This document shows positions 46,770 through 54,216 of a DNA stretch of 64,000 nucleotides, piece after piece. The stretch covers positions 744,001 to 808,000 of the forward strand of contig NZ_JAHCQH010000015.1 of NCBI RefSeq assembly GCF_018449475.1. Direction: 5' to 3'. This stretch comes from Ancylobacter radicis (GTDB lineage: Bacteria > Pseudomonadota > Alphaproteobacteria > Rhizobiales > Xanthobacteraceae). The position numbers were made by a program, and so were the translations under genes. The first letter of the stretch is position 1, and every line of letters starts with the position of its first letter. The notes under the pieces are model-generated. The model saw nothing but the letters and a program-made list of their open reading frames with translations. It was not told where the DNA came from and searched no databases.

Positions 46770-48782
46770 CTACTCGTAGGCCAGCGCCACCACCGGGTCC
46801 ATGCCGGCGGCCTTGCGGGCCGGCAGGTAGCCGAAGATCAGCCCGGTGAGGAAGGCGCAGCCGAAGGCGAGCAGCGCCGGCAGCAGCGACAGCACGATGG
46901 TCACGCCGAGATATTCCAGCAGCAGCGCCACGCCGACGCCGAGGCCCACGCCCACCGCGCCGCCGACGCCGCACACCACCAGTGCCTCGGTGTTGAACTG
47001 CAGCATGATGTTGCTCATGCGCGCCCCGGTGGCCATGCGGATGCCGATCTCGCGGGTGCGCTCGGTCACGCTCACCAGCATGATGTTCATCACGCCGATG
47101 CCCGCCACCAGCAGCGAGATGGCGGCGACGCAGCCCAGCACCAGCGTCAGCGTGTTCTGCGTCTCCATCGCCGTTTCCAGGAACTGCGCGGTGTTGCGCA
47201 CCTGGAAATCCTCCGACTGGTGGCGCTCGGTGATGATGCGGGTGATGTCCTGCTCGACGCGGGGAATGTCCCCGGCGTTCTCGACCTTCACCGTGATCGA
47301 ATTGACGAAGCGCCGGCCGAAGACGCGCACGAAACCGGTGGAGACCGGGACCAGCGCCACGTCGTCCTGGTCCTGGCCGAAGGCGTTGGCGCCGCGCGGG
47401 GCGAGCACGCCGATCACCTCATAGGGCACGTTCTTCACCAGCACGTAGCGCCCGAGCGGGTCGTCCTCGCCGAACAGATTGTTCACCACCGTCTCGCCGA
47501 GCACGATCACCGGGGCGTAGGTGCGCACATCGGCGGGGGTGAACATCACACCGCGCGCCAGCGACCAGTCGCGGGCGGCGAGATAATCCGCGCTGGTGGC
47601 GGTTATGGAGGTGTAATAATCCGCCGAGCCGAAGCGCATCGTGTAGCGCCCGGTCCGCTCCGGCGCGACCGCGCTGATGCCCGGTATGACCTTCAGCGCA
47701 TCGGAATCCTCCGGCAGCAGGGTCGCATTGTCGCCGCTGGAGCGGATGCCGGCGGCGCCGGGCCGCACGATCAGCAGGTTGGTGCCGATCTGCGAGATGC
47801 GCTCCATCACGCTCTGCTTGCCGCCATCGCCGACCGCCAGCATGGTGATGACCGAGGCGACGCCGATGACGATGCCGAGCAGGGTCAGCGCGGTGCGGAA
47901 CACATTCGACCCCATCGAGGCGAAGGCCATGCGCACCGCCTCGGCGAGATCGGGAAGGAAGCGGGCAAAGCCCCCAGCCCCATTGCCCCGGCTCGCCGGC
48001 AGCGGCGCCCGGTCGGGTTCGGGCTCATGCCGTTCGTCCGAGACGATGCGCCCGTCCTGGAAGCGCACGACGCGCCGGGCGTGCGCGGCGACATCGGGAT
48101 CATGGGTGATGAGGATGACCGTGTGGCCTTCCGCGTTCAGCTCGGTGAGCAGGGCCAGCACGTCCTCGCCGCTGCGCGAATCGAGCGCGCCGGTCGGCTC
48201 GTCGGCGAGGATCACCGGGGCCGCGTTCATCAACGCGCGGGCGATCGAGACGCGCTGCTGCTGGCCGCCGGAAAGCTGGTTCGGCCGATGGCCGGCGCGA
48301 TCGCCAAGGCCGAGCCGGGCGAGCAGCTGGTGCGAGCGGGTCTCCCGCCGCTCCTGCGCCGTGCCGGCATAGATCGCCGGGATTTCCACATTCTCCGCCG
48401 CCGTCAGGGTGGGCAGCAGATTGTACCGCTGGAACACGAAGCCGAAGGTGGAGCAGCGCAGGGCGGCGAGCTGGTCCTTGTCGAGGCCGGCGACATCCAC
48501 CCCGTCCACCCGGTAGCTGCCGGCGGAAGGCCGGTCGAGGCAGCCGACAATGTTCATCAGCGTCGACTTGCCCGAACCGGACTGGCCCATGATGGCGACG
48601 AACTCGCCGGGATGGATGGCCAGCGACACGCGGTCGAGCGCGCGCACCACGGTTTCCCCATTGGGGTAGATGCGGCTCACATCGGTGAGTTCGAGGATCG
48701 GGCGGGGAGGCGTGCCGGGGGAGGCGACGGGCGCGGGCAATGCGTCGAGACGGGACCCGAGATCGCGCGTGAGATCGTCCAT
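46770..48782 (-). CDS. macB: MacB-type ABC transporter (ATPase + permease)
   Basis: This 670-residue inner-membrane half-transporter has an N-terminal ATPase with Walker A GQSGSGKST, signature LSGGQQQR and Walker B ILADEPTGALD. TM1 is near residue ~290, followed by a large periplasmic MacB core and three C-terminal TM helices (VTERTREIGIRMATGAR junction). It acts with MacA and a TolC-like outer-membrane channel to export peptides, macrolides or siderophores. The start is 10 bp after the macA stop. No TolC gene is present in the window. Confidence 0.93.
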   Translation of the reverse strand: MDDLTRDLGSRLDALPAPVASPGTPPRPILELTDVSRIYPNGETVVRALDRVSLAIHPGEFVAIMGQSGSGKSTLMNIVGCLDRPSAGSYRVDGVDVAGLDKDQLAALRCSTFGFVFQRYNLLPTLTAAENVEIPAIYAGTAQERRETRSHQLLARLGLGDRAGHRPNQLSGGQQQRVSIARALMNAAPVILADEPTGALDSRSGEDVLALLTELNAEGHTVILITHDPDVAAHARRVVRFQDGRIVSDERHEPEPDRAPLPASRGNGAGGFARFLPDLAEAVRMAFASMGSNVFRTALTLLGIVIGVASVITMLAVGDGGKQSVMERISQIGTNLLIVRPGAAGIRSSGDNATLLPEDSDALKVIPGISAVAPERTGRYTMRFGSADYYTSITATSADYLAARDWSLARGVMFTPADVRTYAPVIVLGETVVNNLFGEDDPLGRYVLVKNVPYEVIGVLAPRGANAFGQDQDDVALVPVSTGFVRVFGRRFVNSITVKVENAGDIPRVEQDITRIITERHQSEDFQVRNTAQFLETAMETQNTLTLVLGCVAAISLLVAGIGVMNIMLVSVTERTREIGIRMATGARMSNIMLQFNTEALVVCGVGGAVGVGLGVGVALLLEYLGVTIVLSLLPALLAFGCAFLTGLIFGYLPARKAAGMDPVVALAYE

Positions 48783-48791
48783 GGCGCGCCC

Positions 48792-49970
48792 TCAGCCGAG
48801 GCGCGGCGGCATGGACGGGCGCGGCCCGCCCGCGCCGCCGGGCCGTCCGGTAGCCGCCGCGGTGCCGGTCACCACCGTCTCGCCGGGCGCGAGGCCCTCG
48901 ATCACCTGCGTGAGCGAGCGGTTGGACAGGCCGGTCCTGATGGTCCGTTCCTGCGGGCCGGCGGGGGTCATCACCCGCACCGTGGCCGTGCCGTCGCGCC
49001 GGGTGCGCACCGCCGGGGTCGGCACCAGCGGCACGCCCTTGGCCTCGCCGAGGCGGAAGAACACCTGCGCGGTCATGTCGGTCATCAGCGTCAGGTCGGG
49101 GTTCGGCACGTCGATCAGCACATTGTAGAGCACGACATCGTTGACGATGGTCGGGGTCGGCTCGATCTGCCGCACCGCGCCTTCCCAGCGCCGGTCCGGC
49201 AGGCCGAGCGTGGAGAAATAGGCGGGGGTGCCGACCGTGATCCGGGGAATGTCGCCCTCGGCCACCTGCGCCGTCACCGTCATGGTCTGCAGGTCGGCGA
49301 TGCGCAGCACGATGGGCGCGCTCTGGTTGGCATTCAGCGTCGAGCCTTCGCGGGCGGTGATGGACACCACCGTGCCGTCCATCGGGGCGTAGATCTTGGT
49401 GTAGCCGAGATTGGCGAGATCGCCTTCCAGCGTCGCCTGCGTCTGGGCGATCTGCGCTTTCAGCGCGTCGATCTTGGCGTAGGAGATGCGCATGGTGGCC
49501 TCGGCCGCCTCCGCCGCGTCGCGGCTGCCGGCCTGCTTCGACCAGAGTTCCTGCGCGCGGTCGTTGCGCAGCCGGTCGAGGGTCAGCTGCGCCTCGGCCT
49601 GGGCCAGCTGGGCGCGCAGATTGTCGAGGCTGGCGCGGTCGCCATTGACCCGCGTCTGGTAGACGGTGGGGTCGATCTCGGCGAGCAGCTCGCCCTTCTT
49701 CACCACGGCGCCCACATCGGGATGGATGACGCGAAGCTGGCCCGACACCTGCGTGCCGACATCGACATAGGTCTTGGGTTGCATCTTGGCGATGGCGGTG
49801 ACGGTGGTCTCGATATCGCCGAGTTCGACGGTCGCCGTCTGGTAGGCGGGCCCCGCCTCGGAGCCGGCGCGCGTGCTGTAGTAATAGGCGCCGCCGCCGG
49901 CCGCGGCCAGGGCGATCGCCACGATCCACGGCCACCGCCGACGCCGCCGCACCGCCACTGTCGTCGCCAT
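48792..49970 (-). CDS. macA: MacA-type periplasmic adaptor protein
   Basis: This 392-residue membrane-fusion protein has one N-terminal transmembrane anchor (WPWIVAIALAAAGGGAYYY), a barrel-sandwich/lipoyl region (YVDVGTQVSGQLRVIHPDVG), a helical hairpin (AEAQLTLDRLRNDRAQELWS) and a C-terminal beta domain. The ATG at 49970 with GGAAGG upstream is preferred over the ATG at 49995-49997. It forms an operon with macB. The adaptor links MacB to an outer-membrane channel encoded elsewhere. Confidence 0.92.
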   Translation of the reverse strand: MATTVAVRRRRRWPWIVAIALAAAGGGAYYYSTRAGSEAGPAYQTATVELGDIETTVTAIAKMQPKTYVDVGTQVSGQLRVIHPDVGAVVKKGELLAEIDPTVYQTRVNGDRASLDNLRAQLAQAEAQLTLDRLRNDRAQELWSKQAGSRDAAEAAEATMRISYAKIDALKAQIAQTQATLEGDLANLGYTKIYAPMDGTVVSITAREGSTLNANQSAPIVLRIADLQTMTVTAQVAEGDIPRITVGTPAYFSTLGLPDRRWEGAVRQIEPTPTIVNDVVLYNVLIDVPNPDLTLMTDMTAQVFFRLGEAKGVPLVPTPAVRTRRDGTATVRVMTPAGPQERTIRTGLSNRSLTQVIEGLAPGETVVTGTAAATGRPGGAGGPRPSMPPRLG

Positions 49971-50143
49971 CAACCCGCCTTCCGACCTCTGAAGCATCGC
50001 CCGTCCACTCGCCTGACCCCTTGTTCCGGGATAAGGCGGAAGCCGCAGCGCACAAAGTGAATTCGCGGTAATGATAGGCGGCGCCTATCGAACTGGAAAC
50101 GCTCTAAAAAATGTCAGGCGTCGGGGTGGCGCCCGGGCGGCAC

Positions 50144-50335
50144 TCAGCGGTCCTGCGGACGATAGTCGCCGGTTACCGGATCGCGGCGCAGGGTGCTCCG
50201 GCCGGCCGCGCGCGCCTCCTCGCCCTCACGGCGCGCATCCAGCTCGGCATTGACGCGGCGGGATTCGCTGGCGAGGCGCTTGACCAGCGCGGCGGCGCCG
50301 AGGGCACCGAGGGCGAGGACGATAAAGGGGGGCAT
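50144..50335 (-). CDS. Small single-pass membrane protein downstream of SohB
   Basis: This 63-residue protein has one N-terminal hydrophobic helix (FIVLALGALGAAALV), a charged helical middle and the motif TLRRDPVTGDYRP at the end. A small protein with this ending follows S49 peptidase genes in many Rhizobiales, from memory. GGAGG lies 7 bases before the ATG. Probably co-transcribed with the SohB gene 23 bp upstream. The function is unknown. Confidence 0.78.
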   Translation of the reverse strand: MPPFIVLALGALGAAALVKRLASESRRVNAELDARREGEEARAAGRSTLRRDPVTGDYRPQDR

Positions 50336-50358
50336 GGCGTGTCCTCCGTCTCAGCCCG

Positions 50359-51267
50359 TCACAGGCCGTAACGCTGCCAGAGCGAACGCTCCTCGGCACG
50401 CGCCAGCAGGGTTTCGGCAAAACCGGCGCCGGCGCTGCCCAGCCCCGCCTCCGGCCCGTCGAGCGCGCTATGGGACAGCCCCGGCACACGCCGGCTCAGG
50501 AAACCACCGCGCGCCTCGATCAGCGGGGTGAGCACCTTGTCGCCATAACGCGCCTTGAGGAAGGAACGCAGGTCGCCGATCGAATCGACGAGGCCGAGTT
50601 CCTGCGCCTGCGGCGCCGCCCAGAACTCGCCGGAGAACAGCGTCTCATCGTCGCCGTTGAGCACATCGCCGCGCCGCTGCCGGACAAGGCCAGTGAAGGC
50701 GACATGGACGTCCTGCTGGATCGCCTTGAGCCGCTCGACATCCTCCGCCTTCTCGGGCTGGAACGGGTCGAGCATCACCTTGCGGGCGCCGGCGGTGTAG
50801 ACGCGCCGCTCAATGCCGAGCTTGTCCAGCACGCGGTCGAAGCCGAAGCCGGCGCTGACCACGCCGATCGAGCCGAGGATGGAGAACGGATCGGCGACGA
50901 TCTCGTCGGCGGCGCAGGCGAGCATGTAGCCGCCGGACGCGGCGACATCCTCGACAAAGGCGATGACCGGGATCTTCTTCTCCTCCGCCAGCAGGCGGAT
51001 GCGGCGATAGATCAGATGCGACTGCACCGGCGAGCCGCCCGGCGAATTGATCACCAGCGCCACCGCCTTCGCGCCCTTGACCGCGAAGGCGCGGTCGAGC
51101 GAGCGGGAAATGCCGGCGAAGGTCAGGCCCGGATTGAACGGCCGGGACATGCCGATGGCGCCGGAGAGCCGCACCACCGGCACGATGGCGGCGTCGGCCC
51201 GCATCCGCGCGGGCAGGATCGGATCGAGGCGGCGGCGGAGATCGGCGAGAAAGGAGGAGCTGGCCAT
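50359..51267 (-). CDS. S49 family serine peptidase (SohB/SppA-like)
   Basis: This 302-residue Ser/Lys-dyad protease has the likely nucleophile Ser111 in VAASGGYMLA and the likely general base Lys163 in AGARKVMLDPF. VINSPGGSPVQS is the oxyanion-region motif. There is no strong N-terminal membrane helix, unlike E. coli SohB, so it may associate with the membrane through its small downstream partner or be cytoplasmic. The ATG at 51267 is used. SppA-type enzymes degrade cleaved signal peptides. Confidence 0.9.
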   Translation of the reverse strand: MASSSFLADLRRRLDPILPARMRADAAIVPVVRLSGAIGMSRPFNPGLTFAGISRSLDRAFAVKGAKAVALVINSPGGSPVQSHLIYRRIRLLAEEKKIPVIAFVEDVAASGGYMLACAADEIVADPFSILGSIGVVSAGFGFDRVLDKLGIERRVYTAGARKVMLDPFQPEKAEDVERLKAIQQDVHVAFTGLVRQRRGDVLNGDDETLFSGEFWAAPQAQELGLVDSIGDLRSFLKARYGDKVLTPLIEARGGFLSRRVPGLSHSALDGPEAGLGSAGAGFAETLLARAEERSLWQRYGL

Positions 51268-51357
51268 GGTGATCCACGTGGGTGTGTCCATCCACATAGG
51301 GCGCCCAGCCGCCCGGCTCAAGCGGCCGGCGCAAACACCGCGCCTGTGCCTCTGGAG

Positions 51358-52149
51358 CTAGATTCCCTCGCCCTGCCGCAGCAGGCGTTCCGCCTCGGCA
51401 CTCGGGCGCCCGTCCGGCCCGGCAAGCACGAGGCCGGGCAGGAAGGCGGGCGGGGTGCGCCGGCCTTTCACCGCGCCGATCAGCAGGCGGATCGCCGGCG
51501 CCTCGGCGCGCGGATGCACAGGACGGATCGTCACGGCACCGAAACGTCCTGAAAGGCCCGCCAGCAGCGTCTCCAGCGCCTCCGGCCGGTGGATCAGCGC
51601 CAGCCGCCCACCCGCCTCCAGCAGCCGCTCGGCCGCGCGCAGCCAGGGCTCGATCGCACCATCAGCCACGCTGTGCGCCAGCGCCCGCCGCGCGCGGGGC
51701 GAGACACGGTGACGCGCCGGATCGTTGAAAGGCGGGTTCATCAGCACGAGATCGGCCGCGCGCGCCGCCGGTTCAGCGGGACCGGAGGGGCGGGCGAGGC
51801 GGGTCACATCCTCCGTCACCACGCGAACGCGGCCCGACAGGTCCGGCTGCTGCCGGTCGGCGTTGCGGCGGGCAAGTTCAGCGGTGGCGCGGTCGATCTC
51901 GACCAGCGTCACCGTGGCGGCGGGAAGGCGGATCGCCAGAGCCAGCCCGGCCGCACCGACGCCCGATCCCAGATCGACCGCGCGGTGCGCATCGGCCGGG
52001 GCGCTGGCGGCGAGCAGCAGCGCGTCATGGCCGGCCCGGTGGCCGCGCGCCGGCTGGAGCAGCCTCAGCCGACCGCCGAGCAGCGCGTCATCGGTCAGCG
52101 CCTCGCCCTCATCGACCAGCGCCGGGACATCGGGATGGGTCACGCTCAC
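51358..52149 (-). CDS. tRNA1(Val) (adenine37-N6)-methyltransferase-like protein
   Basis: This 263-residue class I SAM-dependent methyltransferase has AVDLGSGVGAAGLALA as SAM motif I and NPPF at residues 138-141, the catalytic motif of N6-adenine methyltransferases. The opening LLGGRLRLLQPARGHRAGHDALLLA is the TrmN6/YfiC signature. It probably modifies A37 of tRNA-Val, though RNA or protein substrates cannot be excluded. The start overlaps the DUF2007 gene stop by 4 bp. Confidence 0.88.
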   Translation of the reverse strand: MSVTHPDVPALVDEGEALTDDALLGGRLRLLQPARGHRAGHDALLLAASAPADAHRAVDLGSGVGAAGLALAIRLPAATVTLVEIDRATAELARRNADRQQPDLSGRVRVVTEDVTRLARPSGPAEPAARAADLVLMNPPFNDPARHRVSPRARRALAHSVADGAIEPWLRAAERLLEAGGRLALIHRPEALETLLAGLSGRFGAVTIRPVHPRAEAPAIRLLIGAVKGRRTPPAFLPGLVLAGPDGRPSAEAERLLRQGEGI

Positions 52150-52370
52150 TCGGTCCGCAGTTCGGCGCCCAGCCCGGCCTCGCGCAGCAGGGCGCGGGCC
52201 TCGTCGAGCGCGTCCTCTTCCACCAGCAGGCGGCGCGGCAGCAGGCCGATGGAGCCTTCCATCACGCTCATGTGTTGGTCGAGCATCAGATACACGATGC
52301 CCGCGCCATCGAGCAGCGCCCCGATGGCGGAAAGAAGAACGATGTCATTGGTCCGCAAGAGTTCACGCAT
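52146..52370 (-). CDS. DUF2007 domain protein
   Basis: This 74-residue protein has MRELLRTNDIVLLSAIGALL and GLLPRRLLVEEDALDEAR, matching the small DUF2007 family whose members resemble the PII-like fold and often lie beside a TrmN6-type gene in Rhizobiales. The function is unknown. The ATG at 52370 is chosen; upstream residues in the open frame are not family-like. It is divergent from the polyprenyl diphosphate synthase across ~217 bp. Confidence 0.85.
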   Translation of the reverse strand: MRELLRTNDIVLLSAIGALLDGAGIVYLMLDQHMSVMEGSIGLLPRRLLVEEDALDEARALLREAGLGAELRTE

Positions 52371-52587
52371 AAGGATATAATGCCACGGAAAGAGCCGGCG
52401 ATGCATAACGTTGCGGCAATTTCGCAACAGGGACTATTTCCGTCTTTCCGCCATTTACGCTATGCGAGGGGGCCGTCGCCCACAATCGAGCGGCACCCGC
52501 GCGCTGTCGTGGGGGCTGGCACCCTTGCAGCGGCGGCGATCCGCGCTCCATATGGTGCCCGCCCACCGACCAACCGGAAAGCATGCC

Positions 52588-53610
52588 GTGGCCGTTGTCC
52601 TGCCTTTCGATCCCGTCGCCGAGGTCTCGGCCGCGCCCTCCATCGAGGGTATCGTCACTCTGGTTCGCGCGGACATGGAGCGGGTCAACGCCCTGATCCT
52701 CTCGCGCACCGGCTCGGACGTGACGATGATCCCGGAAGTGGCGCAACACCTCATCTCCTCCGGCGGCAAGCGGCTGCGGCCGATGTTGACGCTGGCGACC
52801 GCCGATCTGTGCGGCTACCAAGGCGAGGGCGATGTGAAGCTCGCCGCCTCGGTGGAATTCATGCACACCGCGACGCTGCTGCATGACGACGTGGTCGACG
52901 ACAGCGAGATGCGCCGGGGCAAGCTCGCCGCCCGCATGCTGTGGGGCAATGAGGCCAGCGTTCTGGTCGGCGATTTCCTGCTCGGCCAGGCGTTCCGCAT
53001 GATGATCGAGGTCGGCAACCTCACCGCGCTCGACATTCTCTCCACCGCCGCCGTGGTGATCGCCGAGGGCGAGGTGGCCCAGCTCGCCGCTGCCAAGAAC
53101 ACCGCGACCAGCGAGGACGACTATCTCGCCGTCATTCGCGGCAAGACCGCCGAACTGTTCGCCGCCGCCTGCGAGGTCGGCCCGGTCCTCGCCGGCCGGC
53201 CCAAGCTGGAACAGGCCGCCTGCCGCAGCTACGGCATGAATCTCGGCATCGCCTTCCAGCTGATCGACGACGCGCTCGACTATGGCGGCTCGGGCGCCGA
53301 TCTCGGCAAGAATGTCGGCGACGATTTCCGCGAGGGCAAGATCACGCTGCCCATCGTGCTCGCCTTCCGGCGCGGCGATGAGGAGGAGCGGGCCTTCTGG
53401 CGCCGCTGCCTGGAGCGCGGCGAGATCGCCGAGGGCGACCTCGAGCGCGCCATCGCGCTGCTGGCCGGGCACAAGACCATTGCCGACACGGTGGAGCGCG
53501 CCCGCCATTACGGCGCCATGGCGAAGGACGCACTCGGCATCTTCCCGGCCGGTCCGACCCGCAGCGCGCTGATCGACGTGGTCGACTTCTGCGTCTCGCG
53601 CGCCCACTAA
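52588..53610 (+). CDS. Polyprenyl (octa/decaprenyl) diphosphate synthase
   Basis: This is a 340-residue trans-prenyltransferase making the ubiquinone side chain. The first aspartate-rich motif is LLHDDVVDD (Asp100, Asp101, Asp104) and the second is LIDDALDY (Asp227, Asp228, Asp231). The start is GTG at 52588, supported by GGAAAG 8 bases upstream; an in-frame ATG lies at 52552 with no good site. In the alphaproteobacterial group the product is usually decaprenyl, but chain length cannot be read. Confidence 0.92.
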   Translation: MAVVLPFDPVAEVSAAPSIEGIVTLVRADMERVNALILSRTGSDVTMIPEVAQHLISSGGKRLRPMLTLATADLCGYQGEGDVKLAASVEFMHTATLLHDDVVDDSEMRRGKLAARMLWGNEASVLVGDFLLGQAFRMMIEVGNLTALDILSTAAVVIAEGEVAQLAAAKNTATSEDDYLAVIRGKTAELFAAACEVGPVLAGRPKLEQAACRSYGMNLGIAFQLIDDALDYGGSGADLGKNVGDDFREGKITLPIVLAFRRGDEEERAFWRRCLERGEIAEGDLERAIALLAGHKTIADTVERARHYGAMAKDALGIFPAGPTRSALIDVVDFCVSRAH

Positions 53611-53633
53611 GAGCGCCAACGGCGGGCCGGCAC

Positions 53634-54062
53634 TCAGCGCCGGCTGGCGAAGAAGTCCTTGAGCAGCATGGCCGCCTCGCTCTCGCCCAGCCCGCCATAG
53701 AGATCGGGCCGGTGATGGCAGCTCGGCTGCGAGAAGAAGCGCACGCCGCTTTCCACCGCCCCGCCCTTGGGGTCCGCCGCGCCGTAATAGACCCGGCGCA
53801 GCCGCGCCCAGGCGATGACGCCGGCGCACATGGTGCAGGGCTCCAGCGTGACATAGAGATCGCAGTCGGGCAGACGGTCCGATCCCAGCCGCGCCGCGGC
53901 GGCGCGGATCGCCAGCATCTCGGCATGGGCGGAGGGGTCGTTCAGCTCGCGCGTGCGGTTGCCGTCGGCCGCGATCACCGCGCCGTCCCGCACGATCACC
54001 GCGCCGACCGGCACTTCGCCGCGCGCCGCGGCCAGCCGGGCCTGCTCCAGCGCCGCCGTCAT
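53634..54062 (-). CDS. tadA: tRNA-specific adenosine deaminase TadA
   Basis: This 142-residue zinc deaminase converts A34 to inosine in tRNA-Arg. The zinc ligands are His46 with Glu48 (HAEM) and Cys76/Cys79 (PCTMC). The ATG at 54062 is chosen; a GTG at 54083 is possible. It is convergent with the polyprenyl synthase gene (23 bp apart) and divergent from the RluB-like gene. Confidence 0.95.
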   Translation of the reverse strand: MTAALEQARLAAARGEVPVGAVIVRDGAVIAADGNRTRELNDPSAHAEMLAIRAAAARLGSDRLPDCDLYVTLEPCTMCAGVIAWARLRRVYYGAADPKGGAVESGVRFFSQPSCHHRPDLYGGLGESEAAMLLKDFFASRR

Positions 54063-54216
54063 GAAGCTCGATCCTGCCGTCACCTGCCCCGCACCGTTCT
54101 CGTAAAAGCTCGCCTCTGCGCACCGGACGTGCTAGCACCCGCGACCCATTGCAGATATCGCTTAGAGACGCCCGGCGCCCTGATCGCCCGGCGCGTAGCC
54201 CGGACGCCCGCATCCC

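Noticed and set aside
45813-50060. A 1415-codon open frame on the plus strand
   Set aside because: It runs antisense through purD, macB and macA, is rich in His/Arg/Gly/Ala and has no recognisable domain. It is a by-product of high GC content opposite real genes.
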